Assembly (NCBI GenBank): GCA_034406715.1
Contig: CP137867.1
Coordinates: 558,001-622,000, forward strand
Origin: Rhodotorula mucilaginosa
Lineage: Eukaryota > Basidiomycota > Microbotryomycetes > Sporidiobolales > Sporidiobolaceae
Direction of reading: 5' to 3'
DNA: 64,000 bases
The notes under the pieces were generated by a model. That model worked only from the letters and a program-made list of their open reading frames with translations. It had not been told where the DNA came from and did no database searches. The translations under genes were made by a program, and so were the position numbers. This document shows, piece by piece, positions 56,001 through 64,000 of the stretch (position 1 is the stretch's first letter; every line of letters begins with the position of its first letter).

Positions 56001-58901
56001 TGATGGAGTACCTCAAGGTTCTGGTCAACGCGCCGATGCTGACTACGGACGTCATGAGCAAGATCATCGAATTCATGAAGGTGTGTGTCCGCTCGAATTG
56101 CCTCGAGGCACAAATACAGCATCTGCTCACCTGGCGACCTCGGGCAGGTCTTCAACTCTCGCACGTGCCAAGTGGTCCTCGGCGCCGGCGCAATGCGCTC
56201 GGCTGGCCTCAAAAACATCACGGCCAAGCATCTCGGTGAGCTGGACTCAAGAACGCAGCTTTCAACGCGCTCGAGATTGACTTGCTCTTATCCGCACAGC
56301 CCTCGCCTCGCAAGCACTTTCCATCATGGTTTCGCTCATCCCGTACATTCGAGAGGGTGTCAGGCGACATCTCAACCCGAAGCAGGCCGTCATGCTCACC
56401 GAATTCGACAAGCTCAGGCGCGACTACCAGGAGCACCAACACGAGATTCACGCCAAGCTCATCGCGATCATGAGCGATCGTCTACACGTGCACTCGCGCA
56501 CGCTCGAGACGATGAACTGGGAGGAACCGGCTCCTCAACCTGGCGCGCCGAACGCCTACATGGAGGCACTCGTCAAAGAGCACACAACCCTGCACAAGGT
56601 CCTCTCGCGCTTCCTGCAGCCCGAGACGGTCCAGCACATCATGACGCAAGTGTTTGCGGCGCTCGACGCCAAGCTCGCCGACCTGTACGGCAAAGTCGAT
56701 CTCAAGAGTCAGGGTGCTCAAGATCGTATGCTCGTCGATGTGAGATACCTCGCGTCGAAGCTCGGCGGCCTCAAAAGCCTGGAGGACAACGGGCCGGGAA
56801 AGGTGAGCGGCTTATACCCGTCTTCATGATCGACATGGACTGACTTCTTCGAGAGTTGTCGACCCTACAGACCCTGGAAACCCTCGTGCAAAGCAAGGAC
56901 ATCCCGCGGCCCCGAACGCCTGCGCTTGCCAAGCCCCCCTCGCCCGCCAAGATTGCAACCCCTCGGCGGTCATCGTCGATGCAGCCGCCAGAATCACCCA
57001 TCGCAAGCGCTGAACCAACCGATCAAGCTCGCGAAGGACCAACAACCGAGAAGCTCGCGACGTCACAAAGTCAGACGGCTTCACCTCGCACCTCGACGGA
57101 CCCTGCGAGTGAAGCAGATTCGTCAAGACGTAGCGCCGAGCCTTCCTCTCGAAACTCCGTCGACGTCTCGGGCGGCGACAGCACGTCCTCCAGTGCCGAC
57201 ACCCCGCTCACCGCGTCATCGGCGGCCAGTACGGCTTCCTCATCTCCGACAATCCCGGCGACCACTACACAGAAGCGCAAGACCCTTGCCGAACGCCTCG
57301 TCGAACGCATGGGCCGGAAGGCAGTCGCACACGCGGCCGTACCAGCAACCCCGGCCAATTCGGCTGCTGCCTCGACGGCCGAAAGGGAGCTTCAGGAGAT
57401 CAAGTCTTCGGCGCCGTCAGAGCCCTCGGAGAAACAGGCAGACGACGCTTCGAAATCTACAAATCTTCCTGCTCCGCAGGAGATTCTGCAGGAGGGCCTG
57501 GATACGCCGACGCTGGAGAAGACTCTGGCTCTCGACGTCGAGTCGGACGCGCCGCTACCTACGCCGACTCTCGAAGAGCTGGACGCTGCCGAGCGTGAGA
57601 TCGGTACCAGTCAATCGGCGCAGCCGCCGTCAGATCCCAACTCCGCAACGCCGACCGCATCCGACGATCTCAAGGACGTTTCTGAACCGATCGAAGCTAC
57701 GAGCTCCGCAGACTCACCCGCTCGTGCCGATGCCGCCGTGGAGATCGAGGATTCGGCAGCGGACGAAAGGGCATCACACGCTGTCAACGAGCCGGCGCTG
57801 GAATCCGGCGACGGTGCGCTGATGTCTGCCGCCGATGACGCGCCGCTCTCGAACGACGGTGCGCCGCTCGTTGCAGACGACAGTGCGCCGCCTCCTACAG
57901 AAGAGTCACAGGAGGGCGGAGATGTGGAGCACGAGGAGACGATCGATTCGGAACATCCGCCTGGAGCGGACGACACGACCTTCGAACGACCGCAAGGTCC
58001 TCCTGCTCGCGCCGAAGAGAAACCCTCGGAGGAAGGCGACTCTACCTCGGCGATCGCGGCAGAGTCGGCAACCGTCCCCCAGATACAAATAACGTCCGCC
58101 GTTGAGGACAATGTCTCGGGCGAGGGCGAGTCCTCCGAGCGTGCCCCGCCGGACGAATCCGCCGAACCGACGGAAGCGCCTGCGCTTTCCTCGCAACCTG
58201 CTATCGACGCGGTTGCCTCGCCCGACCCACCGAACACGACAGACCTCCCTGCTTCGAGCGATTTGACAGTCGACCTGGATCAGAGCGAACGAGCGCCGCC
58301 AGTCGAAAACGGAGCGGATGCCGTGGCGTCGCCCGACACCCCGGCAGCCGCATCCTCGCCTGCTCTCGAGCCGAGCCATCCCCCCGCAGAGATGGAACCC
58401 ATCGCTCTACAAGACACCCCCGCGGCATCAACGGAGCCAACGGAGCCCGTCACGGTTTCCGAGCCGTCCGAACCTGTGCCCCCAATCATCACGTCGCCCC
58501 CAATCTCTGTCGTTTCGACGAGTCCACCGCCTCCGACGAGTCGGCCTGCAACGAATTCACCGGCGACCAGTCCTCCGCCGGTGAACGGTGCCCGCAAGAA
58601 GACCCTCAAGGAGCGTCTTGCGGAGGCAGCCAGGGCACGGAATTCGCCCAGCAGCTCGTCGTTCGACGACGCGAAGCCACCGGTCACTGCGGGCGATCGA
58701 CCTACAAGCAAGCCTGACGGTCAATCCGATAGCGGCAAGAGTCCTACACCGGTTTCCGAGACCGCCGCTGTTGCGCCGAGCTCTGCGGAATCGGCCTCGG
58801 CCGCTCCGCCTGCGGTCACAGACGGCGCGACTCCGAACGAATCCGGCACGAGCACTGGAGATCCGAAGCCGGTGGAAACGTCAACACGGAACGAGGAATG
58901 A
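53045..58901 (+). CDS. VPS54: GARP complex subunit Vps54 with a 676-residue acidic disordered tail
   Basis: Tether of endosome-derived vesicles to the trans-Golgi network. Seven exons (53045-53222, 53323-54875, 54951-55063, 55126-56080, 56148-56235, 56300-56802, 56871-58901) sum to 5421 nt, 1806 aa, against about 890-980 in yeast and human. N-terminal Ser/Thr-rich tail, then the coiled coil of CATCHR proteins (LSHYTAVIESHLVREIGLRS; ALHQQGQDALGKIAELQG). The conserved Vps54 C-domain is clear: VFNSRTCQVVLGAGAMRSAG, LTEFDKLRRDYQEHQHEIHA and VRYLASKLGGLKSLEDN. The final exon adds a low-complexity Ser/Pro/Glu/Ala tail with two KTLxERL motifs (about 57280 and 58600). In-frame splicing at 56802/56871 ties the tail to the same gene. 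Confidence 0.92.
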
Positions 58902-59086
58902 ATGGCGCGCCAGAATCGCTGTGTAGAGCCCACATGAGTCCCTTGCAAAAATAGAGGGTTTGCGCCACAGTTTCCTCGCGACGGATACGCCGCCTTGTAA
59001 CGGTTGACGAACGAGCTGATGACGGCAACAATTGCAAGCGAGACTACAAGCGCAAACGAAGCGATACACAACCTGAAAAAGCGAGC

Positions 59087-60295
59087 TCACGAACCGCCAA
59101 ACTTCTGCAGCCTGTTCTGCAGAGTGCGACTCTGCTTGTCGTAACCGGCTCGAAGCGCTTCAATCTTCTTCAATGCGTCCTCTTCTGTATGCCGTGGCAG
59201 TCGCGAGCAGTGGTGAGCGTTGCATAACATGCAACAAGTCGGTATCGATGTTTCTGGAGCTCACGGCAAGTCGTCAGCTCCTTTTTGAGCTGCTCGCGCT
59301 CGGCTTGGCCATTCTTCTTGAGCTCCATGATCTCGGAGATGTACTGATCGATCTGCGTCTGAGCGGATGTATATTATGAGCGGATAGTTGCTGTGAGTTT
59401 GGCCTTGACTCCGCGCACCAGTTGCTGCTCCGCGTCGGGACCGATCAACCTGTCTTGCTGCAGCTCGAAAAAGAGGACCGCGTCTTGGAGACGCTCGTAC
59501 ATATGGTCAACACTTTCCCTGGAACGCGGCGCGCGTCGCAATCAGTTGAAAGTGTCCAGCATTTCGCAGTGCTGGGGAGGGAACGGTGGCGCACATGACA
59601 TGCTCGGCGACTTTGTCTCCGGTCAGCTCGAGGAGCTGCCTGCCGCGCTCGTGAGCATTCTCCAACAGGGCTTTGAATTCGAAAAAGGAGCGCTGCGCTT
59701 CAGTCGAGAGCTCCACTGTTGGCGGCAAGTGGCCAGTCAGCGTTGCCAGACGAGAGTTTCGGCGCGCGAGGCTTACGATCTTTCATCCCGCGAGCGAGTT
59801 CGACTGCTTCAGCGGTAGCAGGACTCATGACACTGTGGGAGAGGGTGGCGATGGTCAAGCGAGGCACGTCACCCTCGTGCAGGCGAGACGTCAAGCGAAA
59901 CGTACTTTCCGAAGCCAACTCCGGAATCTTCGTACTGGTCAAGCGAGCGCAGCCCGCTCGTCTCGCCGCCGTCACCATCCGAATCGTCGTCGGAGTGAGA
60001 AGGCGAGGAAGGGTCGAGACTGCTATCGCTGTTCCACATCCTGTGCTGCTGCGGGAGCGAGCCCACCGAGGATCCGTCTTGAGGCACAGAACTCGAGTGA
60101 CCGCGTCCCATGCCGGTCGGCGATGCGAACGAGACGCGTTTACTTCCTGTGCACGGTGCGTTCTTCACTGCATCAGCATCATTCCAGCGCACGCTAGGCT
60201 GGCCCGTTGCGCCGTCGTTCGAAGAGCAGCTTCTGAGGTCCTCAGGACTCCGTCAGCCTTTTGGGAGGGACTCGCTCACCTTGACCCTTGAACAT
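59087..60295 (-). CDS. Hypothetical coiled-coil protein
   Basis: Seven exons (60280-60295, 59906-60146, 59777-59832, 59595-59715, 59419-59518, 59265-59358, 59087-59184) sum to 726 nt, 241 aa, dividing by three. The first exon is 16 nt and encodes MFKGQ. An N-terminal Ser/Asp-rich region (HRMWNSDSSLDPSSPSHSDD) precedes a helical second half: AQRSFFEFKALLENAHERGR, DHMYERLQDAVLFFELQQDR, TQIDQYISEIMELKKNGQAE and EDALKKIEALRAGYDKQSRT, ending QNRLQKFGGS. It probably acts as a coiled-coil subunit of some complex; I do not recognise it. It is convergent with VPS54 and divergent from MSH3. Confidence 0.75.
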
Positions 60296-60580
60296 GCTCT
60301 GGCGCTGCATACTGCGACTGTTAGAGTCCTGCGCGTTTGCAAGCGGAGCTGTCTTCGTCGTCAGGCGTGATCGGATTCGAGCGGGGCGTGGTAAGCGGAC
60401 ACGAGGGCTCGAAGCCGCCGGACTCGTTCGTGCTGCAATCGAACGCCCTGTATCTCGCTCACAAGCTCGCCGTCAGGTCTTCTAGCGTCAGGGACCGGCG
60501 AGTGTCGCGGTGAAGAGGGAGAGAGTCGATGTCAACTTCGAGCGGAGTTGGTTTTGCTCTTTACTCTCGCTATACTCTGT

Positions 60581-63500
60581 ATGCCGACCAAAGCGAGCAA
60601 TGCGGGTGCTCAGCAGACTCTCTCGTCCTTCTTCAAGCCGGCGACCGCGTCACAGAAGCGGCCGCCGCCCGATGAGGTTCTCATCCTCGACTCGGACGAC
60701 GATGACGACCAAGACGCTGCGCCAGCGAGCGCAGGCGCGCGTACGCTAGCGGGGACGAGCAAGAAGGTCAAGCTCGAGCACGGCACGCGGGCTACGCAGC
60801 TCTCGCCCATCGCTTCCACCAGCAAACTCGCTCCCATCGCCGCCGCCACCTCTCCTTCGTCCGCAAAGACGCCATCGGCTTCAGCAAAGCGCATACGAGA
60901 GTTCGCGTACCTTGAAGGGAAGGAGCGAGCGCCACGGACGACGCCCTCGGATGCGGACAGAGCGAGGCACGATGCCTTTGTGAAGCGACTCTCGCTCGGA
61001 CCCAACCTCCTGCAGAAGCGCAACTCTTACCTGCAAAAAGAGCACCACCTCGCCGCTGCCGAACAAGATACCGAGGGGGTGTTCCACCGCCGACTCGGGG
61101 GATCCACCGCAGGCATGTCGCCGGAGAACACGGAAGACCTCGAGGAGGAAGACGTCGACGACGAGGAGGACTCGCCGCTAGTCGGCACTAGCCGTAGCAA
61201 AGGCAAAGGCAAGGCCAAAGAAGTCGCGCCTTCACGTCTCGCCAAGTTTGCGGCCAAGGGCAAGTCGAGTGCAGCGTCTCCGGGCGGCGATTCCGTCAAG
61301 TACACGCCGCTCGAGCAGCAAGTCCTCGCTCTCCGGAAGGCGAACCCTGGAGTGCTTCTCATCGTCGAGGTGCGTCCAACAGCGAGACTCAAGAACCATA
61401 TATTCACCACAGTTGACAAGATCAACCGTGATGGGCTTGCAGGTCGGGTACAAGTTCCGCTTCTTCGACGAAGATGCCCGAGTCGCCTCCCGCATCCTCA
61501 ACATCGCCTGCTTTCCACAGCAGCACATGCTCACCGCGTCGATCCCGACCCATCGCCTAGACGTACACGTGAAGCGGCTCCTGAACGCGGGATACAAAGT
61601 CGGGATTGTCAGACAGCAAGAAACCGCCGCGTGAGTGCTCTTCACCCCGTTTTCTGGCCCGTCTCTGATGCGAGCTAACGCGATGCTCGTTTCAGACTCA
61701 AGAAAGCATCTGCGAACCGCTCGGCTCCCTTCACACGCGCTGTCTCGGCTCTGTACACCTCTGCGACTTACGTCGATGAGCTCGACAGCGAACTTTTGGC
61801 GGTCCCGGGATCGACAGCCACCTTAGTGTGCATCGTCGAGGACGCGATGGGACCGAGCGCCGATGCCAAGGTCAGGATCGGCCTCCTCTCTGTCGCTCCC
61901 AGCACCGGTGCGGTGGTGTACGACGGTGCGTCCCCGCCGTTACAACCCGGACCCCCTTGATTCTGCATGCTGATCGAGAGTCCGATGTGCAGAGTTTGAG
62001 GACGGCTTCATGCGCGCCGAGCTCGAGACTCGCTTACTGCATCTGCAACCGAGTGAGCTCCTCGTCCAACAAGACCTGAGCAGCAAGACTACGGCGATCG
62101 TCAAGTACCTGGCTGGGCACGCTGCGTACGTAACTCTCGCAGCCCTCGCCTTTCTTCGCGGAGAGCTTGGCTCACGTGTTGCGTCCTTCCAGTGCCGGGG
62201 TGCCCGACTTTGAGACGCGCATCGAGACGATCAAGAAGCGCCCGTCGCTGTCGAAGGCGTCGACCATCGTCAGCAACTTTTACACCGCGAAACGCCGCGC
62301 AAAGGCGGCCCAGCGTGCTGCTCAGGATCAAGCAAGCGAGATCGTCCTCACCTCTTCTGACGACGAGGAAGAAGAAAAGACAAGTCCTCCGCGCCGCAAT
62401 GGTACGCGGTCTCTGCGCTCGTTCCGATCGCGGCCCGACCCTGAACGAGGCTTCCTTCCCCCCATAGGAACCGATCCGCTCGACCTGCCCAAGCTCGTGC
62501 TTGTCGCCCTCGCTTCGCTCATCAAGCATCTCGAGCCGTTCGGCCTCGACCGAGTCTTCCGCCACCAGTCCGCCTTCGTCCCGTTCGCCTCCCGCGCCGC
62601 AATGACGCTCAACGGGAACACCGTCTCGAACCTCGAACTCTTGAACAACAATACCGACTTCAAAGAGAACGGGAGTCTCGTGTCGATTCTGGACCGGTGC
62701 AAGACGGCCATGGGAAAGCGTCAGCTGCGACGATGGGTGACGAAACCGCTTCTTTCGAAAGAGTGAGCATTGGGCTCAACAGCGTACGACGCGATCGCGG
62801 CTAATTTACCTCCACTGCGCAGACTCGTCGAGGAACGCTTGCAAGCCGTCTCTGAGGTACACCGCAACTCGGCCTCGTTGACGCTCTCGCGGATTCGAGA
62901 CCTCCTACGCCATTTGCCAGACCTCGAACGCGGCCTCTCTCGCATCCACTTCGGACGCGCGACGCCGAGCGAACTGTACCGCGTCCTCGAAGCTTTCCAG
63001 CGTGTCGGGCGCGTCTTCGAGGAGGTCGACTCGCCCGATGAGGACCAGCAGGCCGAGCTCGGAGCGGGTTCCTTGCGCCAATCGGCCGGTGGATCCCTTC
63101 ACAGCAGTCTGCTGCTCGGGATCGTGAAGCAATTGCCGAGAGTCAGACCGATCGCGGAGAGCCTCTTGGCTCAGATCGACGTCAAGCGGGCGAGGGACAA
63201 CAACAAGGAGCATCTGCAGACGGATGTTTCCAAGTATCCCGAGCTGGAGGTGCGTCCTGCCCACTCTTCTCAGGTACTGCAGACCTACGAGTTGACAAAG
63301 GTGAGGTTTTCAGGCAGCAAAAGAGGGGCTGGCGAAAGCGCAGGCCGGTATGCAAGACGAGCTCGTAGCCGCGCGCAAAGTGCTCCGCAAACCCGCCCTC
63401 CAGTTCACAAAGGTCGCGCTCGAGGAGTACCTGTACGTCTCGGTCTGCACTGGATCCACAAACAAGTACTGACGCTCGACAAACAGCCTCGAGGTCAAGA

Positions 63501-64000
63501 TCGCCGAAGCGAAGAATATCGTGCCTGGCGATTGGATCAAGATCAACAGCACGAAGCAAGCGTACCGGTACCGATCGCCTGCGCTTCAGAAGCGTCTCGA
63601 GGTCCTCGAGCAGTGGCAAGAACGGGTTCAGGCTGGCAAGTCTGAGACGCGTGCGCTGCGCCTCGCACCCGTTTGCTGACCTCGCGGTTCTCTCCCACAG
63701 CCGCCGATGCCGCTTTCCAAACCTTCCTCCAGTAAGTGCGGTCGATGTCGAACGTGTATATTCGTATGCCGGAGCTGACGAGCGTGGGTATCCTTTCAGA
63801 GAAGTCTCGTCGCACTACGAACAGTTCCGGACCGCCATCAGTGCACTCGCGACAGCGGATTGCGTCTTCAGCCTCGCGCAAGTAGCGCTCACCAACAACT
63901 GGGCCCGACCCGAAATTGCGGACAAAGTCGGAGTCGTCGATATCGTTGACGCTCGCCATCCGATCATCGAGGAGATCTCGCCGCAGCCTTTCGTGCCAAA
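60581..64000 (+). CDS. MSH3: DNA mismatch repair protein Msh3 (partial, C-terminus beyond window)
   Basis: MutS-beta subunit that recognises insertion/deletion loops with Msh2. The start at 60581 puts a PCNA-binding PIP box near the N-terminus ([10 protein letters not shown]), as in yeast and human Msh3. A basic/acidic linker precedes the mismatch-binding domain: [59 protein letters not shown] and QQETAALKK. Connector, lever and clamp follow ([54 protein letters not shown]). The last visible exon reaches [14 protein letters not shown], just before the ATPase domain, so the Walker motifs lie outside the window. Eleven exons are visible; the intron 63636-63700 has a GC donor (CTG/GCAAGT). Confidence 0.95.

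Noticed and set aside
56871-58901. A separate gene formed by the low-complexity tail of VPS54
   Set aside because: The exon has no good start codon near its left end and joins in phase to the Vps54 C-domain through a normal GT-AG intron.

Overview
The window looks like nuclear DNA of a GC-rich basidiomycete yeast, most likely a red yeast of the Pucciniomycotina (Rhodotorula/Rhodosporidium-like). This is inferred from GC-rich protein-coding genes densely cut by 50-130 nt introns with GT-AG ends and CTGAC-like branch sites, a gene set that includes mitochondrial complex I, and tightly packed genes on both strands. I assigned species group from style and gene content only. Exon joins below were made by eye from splice signals and remembered family alignments; for most plus-strand genes, and one minus-strand gene, I summed the exons and the total divides by three.

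Layout: 1-2581 (-) SCY1-family pseudokinase, running off the left edge; 2821-5118 (+) proteasome ATPase Rpt1; 5357-7987 (-) Elongator catalytic subunit Elp3; 8371-8796 (+) TRAPP subunit Trs23; 9214-12515 (-) an unusual secreted/membrane Cys-rich receptor-like protein; 12908-13717 (+) glycine-cleavage H protein; 14010-15210 (+) PUB-domain protein; 15506-17130 (+) mitochondrial 3-hydroxyacyl-CoA dehydrogenase; 17383-18255 (-) GNAT acetyltransferase; 18520-19936 (+) complex I NDUFA9-type subunit; 20563-22205 first copy of a 1.6 kb repeat carrying a tRNA-Tyr; 22587-24386 (-) unknown, probably mitochondrial protein; 24712-26610 (-) GDP-fucose-type nucleotide-sugar transporter; 27319-28515 (-) SRR1-like protein; 29054-29976 (+) CFEM/GPI protein; 30458-31615 (-) unknown helical protein; 32083-36752 (+) GRIP-domain golgin; 37165-46061 (+) spliceosome core protein Prp8; 46268-47915 second copy of the repeat with the same tRNA-Tyr; 48568-49602 (-) unknown protein with a conserved-looking Cys tail; 49775-51441 (+) mitochondrial t6A synthase Qri7; 51649-52849 (-) SGNH/GDSL esterase; 53045-58901 (+) GARP subunit Vps54 with a very long acidic tail; 59087-60295 (-) unknown coiled-coil protein; 60581-64000 (+) mismatch-repair protein Msh3, running off the right edge.

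Most genes are housekeeping. Five act on Golgi/endosome traffic (Scy1, Trs23, nucleotide-sugar transporter, GRIP golgin, Vps54), four are mitochondrial (GcvH, HADH, NDUFA9, Qri7) and two modify tRNA anticodon loops (Elp3, Qri7). I see no operon-like or metabolic-cluster logic and no intact mobile element. The most striking features are splicing-related: PRP8 needs a 4-nt microexon and also contains an intron whose protein-conserving removal cannot be GT-AG, and four GC-AG introns lie in the window. The tRNA-Tyr-bearing direct repeat and the Cys-rich membrane protein are the other points of interest.
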